A DNA stretch of 64,000 nt from UBA3941 sp002385665 (lineage in GTDB: Bacteria > Bacillota > Clostridia > Caldicoprobacterales > UBA3941). Below, piece after piece: positions 42,643 to 51,562 of the stretch. The notes below the pieces were generated by a model that ran no database searches, had not been told where the DNA came from, and saw nothing but the letters and a program-made list of their open reading frames with translations. The stretch covers positions 1-64,000 of the forward strand of contig JBMNFJ010000017.1 in assembly GCA_050949255.1 (NCBI GenBank), read 5' to 3'. Position 1 is the first letter of the stretch. Each line of letters opens with the position of its first letter. Made by a program: the position numbers and the translations under genes.

Positions 42643-44964
42643 TTAGAGCTTAATCGTCACTGAGCTGCTATCCTGGTTGGCGGTAATGAGAAGGCCCTCA
42701 GGGGTTTCCTTCATGGTTCCGCCCTCAACTTTGGCCGCAGATGGGATGTTTCTAAGGAGTACATTCCAGGGTTTTCCCACCTTGTCAACCTCAACCTTGA
42801 TTGTATTCCCTTCCCTGCAAGCTGTGACGTTGAGACCTACGGTGCCATCCATATTGGGGATCATTGCCTTGGCAGCAGCTCCATCTTCCAGCTCAAAGAG
42901 GTGGAAGGTGACATCCTGGGCGTAGTCGTAGTCGGGCCTCTGGTCATTGGACCCTACGGGGATGATGGAACCCGGTCTTACCCACAGGGGTAGGCTCAGG
43001 TAGCCGTAGTCCTCTTCAATCCAGCGGCCGCCCTCCATGACCCTGCCGTCAATAAAGTGGGTCCATCTGCCCTGGGGCAGATAGTAGCTGGCCCTGCCCT
43101 CTTCGTTGAAGATGGGGGCTACCAGCAGGGAGTCTCCCAGCATGTACTGCAGATCCAGATAGTCGCAGATGGGATTCTCCGGGAACTCCAGGTGCATGCT
43201 TCTCATTACAGGGGTCCCCTTGCCTGCCGCCTCACAGGAAGCGGAATAGAGGTAGGGCATCAGGGTGCATTTCAGTTTGGTGAAGTATCTGAGTACATCC
43301 ACTGCCTCCTCGTCAAAGAGCCAGGGCACCCTGTAGCTGGTGCTTCCGTGGAGCCTGCTATGGGAGGACAAGAGGCCAAAAGCACACCATCTCTTGTATA
43401 CATCAGCGGTAGCGGTATGCTCGAATCCGCCGATATCGTGGCTCCAGAATCCAAAACCGGACATACCAAGGGATAAGCCACCCCTTAGGGATTCGGCCAT
43501 GGATTCGTAGTTGGCGCTGCAATCGCCGCCCCAATGGACCGGGTACTGCTGTCCACCGGCTGTAGCCGAGCGGGCAAACAGACAGGCTTCTCCCTTGCCC
43601 AGTTTCTCTTCCAGCACCTCAAATACGGCCCTGTTGTATAACTGTGGATAGTAGTTGTGCATCCTTTCAGGATCCGATCCGTCGTAATAGACTACATCGG
43701 TGGGGATCCTTTCGCCAAAGTCGGTCTTAAAGCAGTCCACTCCCATATCTATAAGCCTTCTAAGCTCGGATTTATACCACTCGTAGGCCTCCGGATTGGT
43801 AAAGTCCACCACAGCCATGCCGGCCTGCCACAGATCCCACTGCCAGACATCGCCGTTTGGTTTCTTTATCAGGTATCCCTTTTCCTTGCCTATATCAAAA
43901 AGCCTGGAACGCTGGGCTATGTAGGGGTTGATCCACAGGCAAATCTTAAGGCCTTTGGCCTTCAATCGCCTTAACATGCCCTCGGGATCCGGGAACACCC
44001 TTTCGTCCCACTGGAAGTCACACCAATGAAACTCCTTCATCCAGAAGCAGTCAAAATGGAAGACGTGCAGGGGTATATCCCTCTCCGCCATACCGTCGAT
44101 GAAGCTGTTTACCGTGTCCTCATCGTAGCTGGTGGTAAAGGAGGTGGTAAGCCATAGGCCAAAGGACCAGGCCGGTGGCAGAGCCGGTCTGCCCGTCAAC
44201 CGGGTATACTTGTCCAGTATGGCTTTGGGCTCCGGACCGTAGATTATAAAGTATTCCAGGTACTGCCCCGGAACAGAAAACTGTACCCTGCTGACCTTTT
44301 CCGAGGCCACCTCAAAGGAGACCTTTTCCGGGTGGTTTACGAATACGCCATAGCCCTTGTTGGTCATATAGAAGGGAACATTCTTGTATGCGATCTCGCT
44401 GGAGGTTCCTCCGTCCTCGTTCCAGATGTCCACGGTTTGACCGTTCTTTACAAAGGCGGTAAACCTTTCCCCAAGGCCGTATACGTTCTCCCTGACGCCC
44501 AGGGAAAGTTGCTCATGGACATAGGTTTCGCCGTCCTGGGTTTCGATATAGCCCAGGGCCTTATCCTCACTCCTGGTGATAATCCTGCCGTCTCCCAGGA
44601 AGTCTACGCCCCATCTCCCCTTCTTGTTTATCCTGACCTTAAGCCTTCCGGAGGTCAGGGAAGCATAGTCCTCATCCTCCTGGATCTCTACCTTGGTATC
44701 GGCCTGCTCAAAGATCTCAAATTCAGGAGTTTTATCCTGTCCCCCTTTATAGTTGTAGAACCTTACCCTGATTACATCCTCCATGGGGGATGAATACTGG
44801 ACGGTAAGGAGCTTACAATTGAGGGTATCACCCCTGGTGTTGACTGGTCTTGGCGGCGCAAAAGCGGTAATGGAGTCCTTGTCCATTTCCAGGTCATGCA
44901 GATGAACCGGGAAATAGGCATCAAGGCCTTCCCTCATCAACCAATATCCCTTTGTAAACTTCAT
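42643..44964 (-). CDS. yicI: Alpha-xylosidase, glycoside hydrolase family 31 (YicI type)
   Basis: Releases alpha-linked xylose from isoprimeverose-type oligosaccharides of xyloglucan. The 773 residues closely follow E. coli YicI (772): the catalytic nucleophile is Asp415 in DCFKTDFGERIP and the acid/base Asp481 in HWGGDCSANYESM, matching YicI Asp416 and Asp482. YGLGERFTAFVKNGQ and GFGFWSHDIGGFE are also conserved. No signal peptide. It has its own promoter and is followed by the sulfatase. A metabolic gene pair placed between the sporulation genes spoVT and spoVB is unusual. Confidence 0.95.
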   Translation of the reverse strand: MKFTKGYWLMREGLDAYFPVHLHDLEMDKDSITAFAPPRPVNTRGDTLNCKLLTVQYSSPMEDVIRVRFYNYKGGQDKTPEFEIFEQADTKVEIQEDEDYASLTSGRLKVRINKKGRWGVDFLGDGRIITRSEDKALGYIETQDGETYVHEQLSLGVRENVYGLGERFTAFVKNGQTVDIWNEDGGTSSEIAYKNVPFYMTNKGYGVFVNHPEKVSFEVASEKVSRVQFSVPGQYLEYFIIYGPEPKAILDKYTRLTGRPALPPAWSFGLWLTTSFTTSYDEDTVNSFIDGMAERDIPLHVFHFDCFWMKEFHWCDFQWDERVFPDPEGMLRRLKAKGLKICLWINPYIAQRSRLFDIGKEKGYLIKKPNGDVWQWDLWQAGMAVVDFTNPEAYEWYKSELRRLIDMGVDCFKTDFGERIPTDVVYYDGSDPERMHNYYPQLYNRAVFEVLEEKLGKGEACLFARSATAGGQQYPVHWGGDCSANYESMAESLRGGLSLGMSGFGFWSHDIGGFEHTATADVYKRWCAFGLLSSHSRLHGSTSYRVPWLFDEEAVDVLRYFTKLKCTLMPYLYSASCEAAGKGTPVMRSMHLEFPENPICDYLDLQYMLGDSLLVAPIFNEEGRASYYLPQGRWTHFIDGRVMEGGRWIEEDYGYLSLPLWVRPGSIIPVGSNDQRPDYDYAQDVTFHLFELEDGAAAKAMIPNMDGTVGLNVTACREGNTIKVEVDKVGKPWNVLLRNIPSAAKVEGGTMKETPEGLLITANQDSSSVTIKL

Positions 44965-45052
44965 CTAATCAGCCCTTTCTTTTTATCTTTATGTAAATAT
45001 GACTTAAACCCCTTGTACTGTTTTTCGGAAATTAAGAGCTCGGGATAAGTTT

Positions 45053-45081
45053 ATCATACTATATTTTATCCTCCATAACAA
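45053..45081 (-). promoter_or_regulatory. SigmaA-type promoter of the xylosidase-sulfatase unit
   Basis: Minus strand: -35 TTGTTA (45076-45081) and -10 TATGAT (45053-45058) with 17-bp spacing, about 90 bp before the start codon. No obvious operator palindrome is seen. Confidence 0.6.
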
Positions 45082-45113
45082 TAATCTGCCAAAGGGTATG
45101 GTCTTTTAAACAC

Positions 45114-45142
45114 CAAAAAGGCATTGAACCCGTCAATGCCTT
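45114..45142 (-). terminator. Terminator of spoVT
   Basis: Minus strand: AAGGCATTGA and TCAATGCCTT pair around CGGGT, then a U-run. 27 bp past the spoVT stop. Confidence 0.9.
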
Positions 45143-45169
45143 CTTAGCAGTATTTGATTTAATTCTAAA

Positions 45170-45733
45170 CTATTGCTCCATTTGTCTCGCTAAAAACCCG
45201 GCAGCCGTTTCGGCAACTTTTACTTCCGATTCACCCATATCCATATTCGCTTCCTTGGATAGGAGGATTATGGTACCAATGGGGTCACCCTGAGAAACTA
45301 TGGGGACTATAACCTGGGATGAATACTTACCTGCGTCATCACCATTGGAAACAATGCTATACAATGTATTATTCTGGCTACGATTGGCCACCACGGATTT
45401 TTTGCCTTCCATTATTCTCTCGATATCCATACTTATGGATTTTTCGTGAAACTCTCTCTTGGAGCCTCCGGCCACTGCAATAATAAAATCCTTATCCGTT
45501 ATACAGGCGATGTGCCCAAGGGTATTATGCAAAGACTCGGTATATTCCTGTGCAAAATCGCTTAGTTCGCCTATGGGAGAGTATTTTTTAAGTATTACTT
45601 CACCATCGCGATCCGTAAAGATTTCCAGTGGGTCACCTTCACGTATGCGCAGGGTTCGGCGGATTTCCTTGGGTATTACAACCCTTCCCAGATCATCTAT
45701 CCGCCTGACGATTCCGGTTGCTTTCACAGACAT
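45170..45733 (-). CDS. spoVT: Stage V sporulation protein T
   Basis: Forespore transcription regulator that modulates sigmaG-dependent genes. The 187 residues begin with an AbrB-type swapped-hairpin DNA-binding domain (MKATGIVRRIDDLGRVVIPKEIRRTLRI pattern, residues 1-45), followed by a GAF-like domain (about 55-180) with ACITDKDFIIAVAGGSKREF. Close in length to B. subtilis SpoVT (178). Upstream lies a sequence resembling a sigmaG promoter. Confidence 0.96.
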   Translation of the reverse strand: MSVKATGIVRRIDDLGRVVIPKEIRRTLRIREGDPLEIFTDRDGEVILKKYSPIGELSDFAQEYTESLHNTLGHIACITDKDFIIAVAGGSKREFHEKSISMDIERIMEGKKSVVANRSQNNTLYSIVSNGDDAGKYSSQVIVPIVSQGDPIGTIILLSKEANMDMGESEVKVAETAAGFLARQMEQ

Positions 45734-45777
45734 CCCTCCTTGTTATACACATTATTACAAAATCATCCTTGCAACCT

Positions 45778-45807
45778 TATTATCCTACTATCGCGACAGT
45801 TTTATGC
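45778..45807 (-). promoter_or_regulatory. SigmaG-like promoter of spoVT
   Basis: Minus strand: GCATA (45803-45807) as -35 and GATAATA (45778-45784) as -10, 18 bp apart. This fits the sigmaG pattern GHATR-n18-CATnnTA with one mismatch. spoVT is sigmaG-dependent in B. subtilis. Confidence 0.5.
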
Positions 45808-45862
45808 AATACTCTTGAAAACTTTCCTTTTAACGGAATAAATCTCAAAAGTTTCGGGGGAT

Positions 45863-47056
45863 TTACAGCCGCCTTTCAAACTTCTTTATATGTTTTTCTT
45901 TCCATTCCTCTACGACCTCTGCCCACTTCTCGTCCTGCTTCTTCCTGTCCAGGATCTCCTTGATTTCGTCCTTCTTTTCCTCCAGGGTATAGGTCTTTTC
46001 CGGATATTTTTCTTCCAATTTGATTATATAATAGCCGTTTGGTGTGCCCACAAGATCCGAAATCTCTCCAACCTTCAGATTAAAGGCCGCTTCCTTGTAT
46101 TCCTCCGGGAGGTAGATGTTATCCCTGTGTATGATTATGCCCTCTTCCATGTCATCGGCAGCATCGGGGTTATATTCCTCCACCACATCGTGAAAGTCGT
46201 CATCCCCTTTTGCCTTGTCCAGGGCCTTTTCGGCCTTGTCCTTTATGGCCTCCAACTCCTTATCCAGAAGTTCCCTGGCTTCATCTTCCTTCTCTTCGTT
46301 CATCAGCGACATATATTCAGTGACCTTCTCCCTGGGTATCTCAATAAGGACGTGTTTAACCCTTACCTTGGCGGGATCGAAAAGGTCTACACTTCTGCCC
46401 TCCAGAAAGATTGTATTCTCCTTTTGGTTGGCCAGCTCTTCGTTATAGTACTCCTCTATTTCCGCTGAGGTGGCCTCTATGCCCTCTACGGTCTTCTCGT
46501 ACAGCTTTTCTATGCATTTTTGCTGGGCCAGGTATTCTACATACTCCTCCTGGTTCATCCCTATGCTCTCCAGGTAGTCATCAAGATAATCCTCGGCTTC
46601 CCTGGCATAGTCCTTGTCCTGGGAGTCCCCGTCTTCGTCGTCCTCATCCGCCTCTTCATCGGCTTCTTCCAACTGCCTCTGTATGCTCTTTTTAATCTCC
46701 ACCAGATCATTTCTGGCATCTTCCAGGAGCTCGTCCGTTACGACAAAGCCTGCGGCAACCGCCTTCTGATTTAAAAGCTTCTCGGTTGCCAGTTGGTCCA
46801 AAATGGTCTTTTTGATCTCCAGGATCTGTTCCTTGTTGTTTTTATCTTTAATGGCCTCGTCGGTCAGGTTGTAGGCTTCCTTCTCCCTGTCCAGCCGGTC
46901 CAGAACCTCGCCCTTCAGGATCTCCTCTCCGTCCACCTCGGCAACCACCTGGGCCCTGTCCTTTTCGGGGTTAACCTGTACTATACCGCAGCCGGCTATA
47001 ATCCCCAGCAGGAATGCAAATACAAGTAAAATGCTTATTTTTCTTATGTGTTCCAT
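45863..47056 (-). CDS. PrsA/SurA-type peptidyl-prolyl isomerase lipoprotein
   Basis: A foldase anchored outside the membrane, helping exported proteins fold. About 397 residues: signal peptide with lipobox IIAGCG (Cys near residue 23), a SurA-like N-terminal chaperone domain with a very acidic insert (EADEEADEDDEDGDSQ), a PpiC rotamase domain from RVKHVLIEIP (about residue 235) to GTPNGYYIIKLEEKYPE, and a lysine-rich tail. The start at 47056 follows AAGGGAAGAG; an ATG eight codons upstream derives from the end of a repeat A fragment. The location between mfd and spoVT is known from other clostridia. Confidence 0.9.
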   Translation of the reverse strand: MEHIRKISILLVFAFLLGIIAGCGIVQVNPEKDRAQVVAEVDGEEILKGEVLDRLDREKEAYNLTDEAIKDKNNKEQILEIKKTILDQLATEKLLNQKAVAAGFVVTDELLEDARNDLVEIKKSIQRQLEEADEEADEDDEDGDSQDKDYAREAEDYLDDYLESIGMNQEEYVEYLAQQKCIEKLYEKTVEGIEATSAEIEEYYNEELANQKENTIFLEGRSVDLFDPAKVRVKHVLIEIPREKVTEYMSLMNEEKEDEARELLDKELEAIKDKAEKALDKAKGDDDFHDVVEEYNPDAADDMEEGIIIHRDNIYLPEEYKEAAFNLKVGEISDLVGTPNGYYIIKLEEKYPEKTYTLEEKKDEIKEILDRKKQDEKWAEVVEEWKEKHIKKFERRL

Positions 47057-47076
47057 CTTTTCTCTTCCCTTCATTT

Positions 47077-47090
47077 CCATCCTAGTAACA
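47077..47090 (+). repeat. Repeat A right-end remnant next to the PrsA-like gene
   Basis: CCATCCTAGTAACAGTAC matches the right edge of other repeat A copies (CCATCCTCCCTAGTAACAG) with the final TCC lost. The following ATACCAAATTATATAGC also resembles the flank at 40896, so the remnant is about 60 bp. Confidence 0.55.
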
Positions 47091-47147
47091 GTACTAATAT
47101 ACCAAATTATATAGCAAATCGCTAATTGAAAAAGTGCGTATATGCGT

Positions 47148-47379
47148 ATAATGGTAATAGCTATTGAACGCTTTATTACCATCGTAGAAATAACGTCATC
47201 ATTGAAATTTCAAAAAAATCGATTATGGCCTTTATATAGCAAGTGTTAATGATAATGTATTTTTTGAAACTTCCCTCTTCCAACATCGATTTGGAGAAAA
47301 CTAAGGCTTTTCTGCATTCCATAAGCCAAGTTTTCTTAGCCAAATCAATGAAGTCATCCGCTTATCAATAGCCCATTAC
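47148..47379 (-). repeat. Module B, 232-bp variant in inverted orientation
   Basis: On the minus strand it starts GTAATGGGCTATTGATAAGC and contains GATTTGGCTAAGAAAACTTGG and GCAGAAAAGCC like the copies at 25731 and 55746. It then carries GAAGTTTCAAAAAA/TTTTTTGAAATTTC like the copy at 14569. It thus combines arms of both types. It fills the gap between mfd and the PrsA-like gene and is the only module B copy in this orientation. Confidence 0.7.
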
Positions 47380-47430
47380 CTTATTAGGCAGTAATCCAAT
47401 GAACTAGCGCAAAAGGTATATATAATCACA

Positions 47431-50400
47431 TTATTGCTGTACTAACTCCAGCTTACCCATCTGCTCCAGAATATCCTTTGTCTCCGTCAGGGCCGTTAAT
47501 GGGTTGGTATTTTGGAGGATTATTCTGAACATGGGTCTCCTCATCCCCTCATACCTGAGCCTGCCCCGATTTTCATTCAAGAGAATCATCAGGGATCTGG
47601 AATCGAAGTTTTTAGACCCTGTCAGCCTTAGGATAACCTCCCTGTCCCTGTGGGATACCTCCGAGATGCCCAGTCCTCCGGCCAGGGCCTTGATATAGGC
47701 TATATCTATGAGATTGCTTACCGGCTCCGGTATATCCCCAAAACGATCCTCCAACTCCTCCTCTATATCGTACTTGTCCTGGAGGTTCTCTATGGCGGCA
47801 ATCTTCTTGTAGATCTCGATCTTTTGCCCTTCCAGGGGAATGTACCCATCGTCGATATAGGCATTTACCCTTATATCTATGGTTATCTCCATGGGCTTTT
47901 GTACCGTCTCGCCCTTGAGGCGCCTGATCTCCTCGTCCAAGAGCTTACAGTACAGTTCGTAGCCCACTGCGGTCATATGGCCGTGCTGCTGGGGACCCAG
48001 GATATTGCCGGAACCTCTGATCTCCAGGTCCCGCATGGCTATCTTAAACCCTGCCCCAAACTCCGTGAACTCCTTTATGGCCCGGAGCCTCTTCTCTGCC
48101 ACTTCGGACAACACCTTATCCTTCCTATAGGTCAAATAGGCATAGGCCAGGCGGTTGGACCTGCCTACCCTGCCCCTGAGCTGATAGAGCTGGGACAAAC
48201 CGTAATAGTCCGCATCGTAAACTATGATGGTGTTGACCCTGGGTATATCCAGACCGCTTTCGATTATGGTGGAGCATAAGAGCAGGTCGAATTTCCCGTC
48301 GTAGAAGTCCAGCATTACGTTTTCCAGCAGGGCTTCGCTCATCTGACCATGGGCCATCCTGATCCTGACCTGGGGCACCAGGGCCCGAAGCCTTTCAGCC
48401 ATCCGTTCCATGCTCCTTACCCTGTTGTATACAAAGTATACCTGACCGCCCCGGGAGATCTCCTTGATTATGGCATCCCTGATGAGGGAATCGTTGTATT
48501 CCACCACATAGGTCTGTACCGGGACCCTGTCCTCCGGCGGGGTTTCGATGGTACTTATATCCCGAATCCCAACCAGGGACATGTGGAGGGTACGGGGTAT
48601 GGGGGTAGCGGTCAGAGTCAGAACGTCCAGATTCTTCTTTATATTTTTTATGGTCTCCTTGTGCCCAACGCCAAAGCGCTGTTCCTCATCCACTATCAGG
48701 AGGCCCAGATCCTTAAAGACCACGTCCTTGCCCAGGAGCCTGTGGGTGCCGATGATGATATCGATATTGCCCTCTTTAAGGGCCTTTAGAATATCCCTTT
48801 GCTGGGCAGCCGTCCTGAAGCGGCTGATAACCTGGATCCTGACAGGGAAGTCCGCGAATCTTTCCACAAAGGTATTAAAGTGCTGCTGGGCCAGAATCGT
48901 AGTGGGCGCCAGCAGGGCCACTTGCTTACCGTCCATTACAGCCTTAAAGGCCGCCCTTATGGCCACCTCCGTTTTCCCATAGCCTACGTCACCGCAGAGG
49001 AGCCGGTCCATTACCTTCTCGCTCTCCATATCCCTCTTTATTTCCTTTATGGCCCTTTCCTGGTCAGGAGTCTCCTCGTAGGGAAACATCTCTTCAAACT
49101 GCTGCTGCCAGGGAGTGTCCGGTGAGAATTGGTAACCCTTGGCGGCCTCCCGGGCGGCATATAACTCCACCAGGTCCATGGCCAGCTTTTGAACCGATTG
49201 ACGGGCCTTGGTCTTGGCCCTTTGCCACTCCGCACCGCCCAGCCTGGAGAGTTTGGGCTCTTTTTGGTCCATCCCGATGTAGGGCTGGATAACATCCACC
49301 TGATCCGTGGGGATGTAGAGCCTGTCGGTGCCTCCGTACTTTATATTAAGATAATCGCGTTTCTGATCGTTTATTACCAGGGTCTCTATACCAAGGTACT
49401 TCCCTATACCATGGGCTTCGTGGACCACATAGTCCCCGACCTTAAGGTCCGTAAATGGGTCAAGTTTGCCCTTACCGGAAGTCGCCTTCCGCTTCCGTCT
49501 ATGTTTCATGGCCCCAAAGATCTCGTTATGGCTGACCACGGCAAATCTGCCCTGGGGGTATTCGAAGCCGGCGCTGATACTGCCGGGCAGGACAATGATC
49601 TGCCCCTGCCGGATCTGCCCCTCTACGCTGGGGGAATAGGTTGCTTCCACGCCCCTGTCGTATAGGTTTGAAACCAGATTCTGACACCTGGACCCGCTGC
49701 CTGCATAGAGGATAACGGAATATTTCTTCTCCCGCCAATACTTTAGATCCTCTGCCAGCATATCCAGCTTGCCCTGGTAGGAGGGGATGCCCCTGGTTGT
49801 GATGTTGAATATGGCCCTGGGGGAATATCCAGGTATGGATTTTGGAAGTCCCTGGAGGGCCAGTCTATGAAATTTCTCCGTTTCGGACAGGATCCGGTGA
49901 TAGGGTATAAAGAGTTCACCCTGTCCCGGGAGTACCTCTCCATCCTCCAGGAGGTTTGAAAAGTGCTCTATAAATTCCTCTTCCCAGCCGGTAAAACCTT
50001 CTCCTATCCTGGAGGGTTCGTCCAGGACTACCAGGGTTTCCGGGCTTAAATAATCGAAGAAGGTATTGTTCTCGGGGTAGAAGAAGGGAAAATAGTTTTC
50101 CAGATTTCTATTGTGGATCCCCTGCTCCATGTCCTCCAGGAGGCCGGATACCCTTTCCTTCAGCCTCTCCCTACCCTTTCCCTTTCTTGTTGCAGAGGTA
50201 AAATCCCTCCTTATTCCCTCAATACCCCGGGCAAGGGATTCCGGGGTCAGGACCAGTTCCCTGGCAGAGGAAATGGATACCCCAGCCAATTTATCCGTAG
50301 ACCGCTGGGACAGGGGATCAAAAAGGCGTATGGAATCCACTTCATCATCAAAGAATTCTATCCTACAGGGGCCATCCATGGTCAGGGGGTAGATATCCAC

Positions 50401-50940
50401 TATACCGCCCCTTATACTGAACTGCCCGGGGCCTTCTACCGTAGGCACCCGCTCATAGCCCAACTCTACCATCCTGTGGGCCAGGCTGTCCAAGGGCAGT
50501 ATCTGTCCCACCTCTACCCTTATTAATCCCTTCCTGAAGATCTCAGGGGGCGTTTGTAAACACAAAAGGGCCTCTATGGAGGCCACTACCACTCTGTTCT
50601 CTCCCAGGGCTAAAGCCTCTAAAACCTTAAGCCGCTGGCCCGACACATCCGTGCTATGGGCCGCAACGTCATAGAGGACAATGTCCCTAGGGGGAAGGAG
50701 CATCACATCATCCTCCATATAGAACTTCAGGTCGTTATAGATACTTTGGGCTTGAATATGGTTATAGGTTATATAGAGGCATTGCCTGTCCAGTGGATAT
50801 AGAAGGCTGGATACTGCATGGCTTTTTTGGGATTCCGAAAGTCCAAAAACCAAAATAGGACCGCCCCCATCCCTGGCGGCCTGACGCATCTTTATAAACT
50901 CGTCCCACCTCATCATGGGATCCAGCCATTTCACCGTCAA
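47431..50940 (-). CDS. mfd: Transcription-repair coupling factor
   Basis: Removes RNA polymerase stalled at lesions and recruits UvrA. The 1169 residues show the UvrB-like N-terminal module (to about 350), the CarD-like RNA polymerase-interacting domain (KVGDYVVHEAHGIGKYLGIE near 490), the helicase motor with CGDVGYGKTEVAIRAAF near 645 and DEEQRFGV, the TRG motif region, and the C-terminal TRCF domain. Normal length. It precedes the PrsA-like gene and follows pth; B. subtilis has the small gene fin between pth and mfd, which is missing here. Confidence 0.98.
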   Translation of the reverse strand: MTVKWLDPMMRWDEFIKMRQAARDGGGPILVFGLSESQKSHAVSSLLYPLDRQCLYITYNHIQAQSIYNDLKFYMEDDVMLLPPRDIVLYDVAAHSTDVSGQRLKVLEALALGENRVVVASIEALLCLQTPPEIFRKGLIRVEVGQILPLDSLAHRMVELGYERVPTVEGPGQFSIRGGIVDIYPLTMDGPCRIEFFDDEVDSIRLFDPLSQRSTDKLAGVSISSARELVLTPESLARGIEGIRRDFTSATRKGKGRERLKERVSGLLEDMEQGIHNRNLENYFPFFYPENNTFFDYLSPETLVVLDEPSRIGEGFTGWEEEFIEHFSNLLEDGEVLPGQGELFIPYHRILSETEKFHRLALQGLPKSIPGYSPRAIFNITTRGIPSYQGKLDMLAEDLKYWREKKYSVILYAGSGSRCQNLVSNLYDRGVEATYSPSVEGQIRQGQIIVLPGSISAGFEYPQGRFAVVSHNEIFGAMKHRRKRKATSGKGKLDPFTDLKVGDYVVHEAHGIGKYLGIETLVINDQKRDYLNIKYGGTDRLYIPTDQVDVIQPYIGMDQKEPKLSRLGGAEWQRAKTKARQSVQKLAMDLVELYAAREAAKGYQFSPDTPWQQQFEEMFPYEETPDQERAIKEIKRDMESEKVMDRLLCGDVGYGKTEVAIRAAFKAVMDGKQVALLAPTTILAQQHFNTFVERFADFPVRIQVISRFRTAAQQRDILKALKEGNIDIIIGTHRLLGKDVVFKDLGLLIVDEEQRFGVGHKETIKNIKKNLDVLTLTATPIPRTLHMSLVGIRDISTIETPPEDRVPVQTYVVEYNDSLIRDAIIKEISRGGQVYFVYNRVRSMERMAERLRALVPQVRIRMAHGQMSEALLENVMLDFYDGKFDLLLCSTIIESGLDIPRVNTIIVYDADYYGLSQLYQLRGRVGRSNRLAYAYLTYRKDKVLSEVAEKRLRAIKEFTEFGAGFKIAMRDLEIRGSGNILGPQQHGHMTAVGYELYCKLLDEEIRRLKGETVQKPMEITIDIRVNAYIDDGYIPLEGQKIEIYKKIAAIENLQDKYDIEEELEDRFGDIPEPVSNLIDIAYIKALAGGLGISEVSHRDREVILRLTGSKNFDSRSLMILLNENRGRLRYEGMRRPMFRIILQNTNPLTALTETKDILEQMGKLELVQQ

Positions 50941-50992
50941 ATAATCACCTCGATTTCATTGGAAACAGTAGGGAAGCGTCCGGGACGGTTTT

Positions 50993-51562
50993 TTAGCCGT
51001 TGCACTTGCTCATGGCATATTGTACGCCCTTCTCTATTATCAGCTCTACGCCTTTTACCGCCCTTTCGCAGGCTTCCCTTAATAGGGGGATTTCTTCACT
51101 TTTAAAGCCGGACAGCACATAGTCCTTAAGATCCCAGCCCGGGGGCGGGCTTCCTACCCCTATGCGCACCCGGGGGAAATCCTGACTTTTCAGCTGGTAT
51201 ATGATGGACTGCATCCCCCTGTGGGTCCCTGCGCTTCCGGATGCACGTATCCTGAGGACCCCCACATCCAGGTCTATATCGTCGTATATGATGATGATCC
51301 CGGAGTCCTCTACCTTATACCAGTTCTTCATATCCAGAATGCTTTCCCCGCTAAGGTTCATATAGGTCTGGGGCTTTGCCAGCACAATTCTATGGCCCCC
51401 ATAGGTTCCCTCACCTATAAGGGCTTTATGTTTGATCTTTGTTACCTTGATACCAAGTTTGTCCGCCAACATGTCCAGGGCTATAAAGCCTATGTTATGC
51501 CTGGTATTGGCATATCTCAATCCCGGGTTTCCCAGCCCCGCAACAATATACATAGGCTCCAC
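50993..51562 (-). CDS. pth: Peptidyl-tRNA hydrolase
   Basis: Recycles peptidyl-tRNA dropped from ribosomes (SpoVC in B. subtilis). 189 residues with VAGLGNPGLRYANTRHNIGF at the start, giving the active-site Asn and His, KPQTYMNLSGES and IIYDDIDLDVG with the Asp. The C-terminal ENLVEK-like end is replaced by an ordinary helix. The start codon begins immediately after the prs stop, so the two are coupled; the B. subtilis ctc gene between them is absent. Confidence 0.97.
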   Translation of the reverse strand: MEPMYIVAGLGNPGLRYANTRHNIGFIALDMLADKLGIKVTKIKHKALIGEGTYGGHRIVLAKPQTYMNLSGESILDMKNWYKVEDSGIIIIYDDIDLDVGVLRIRASGSAGTHRGMQSIIYQLKSQDFPRVRIGVGSPPPGWDLKDYVLSGFKSEEIPLLREACERAVKGVELIIEKGVQYAMSKCNG

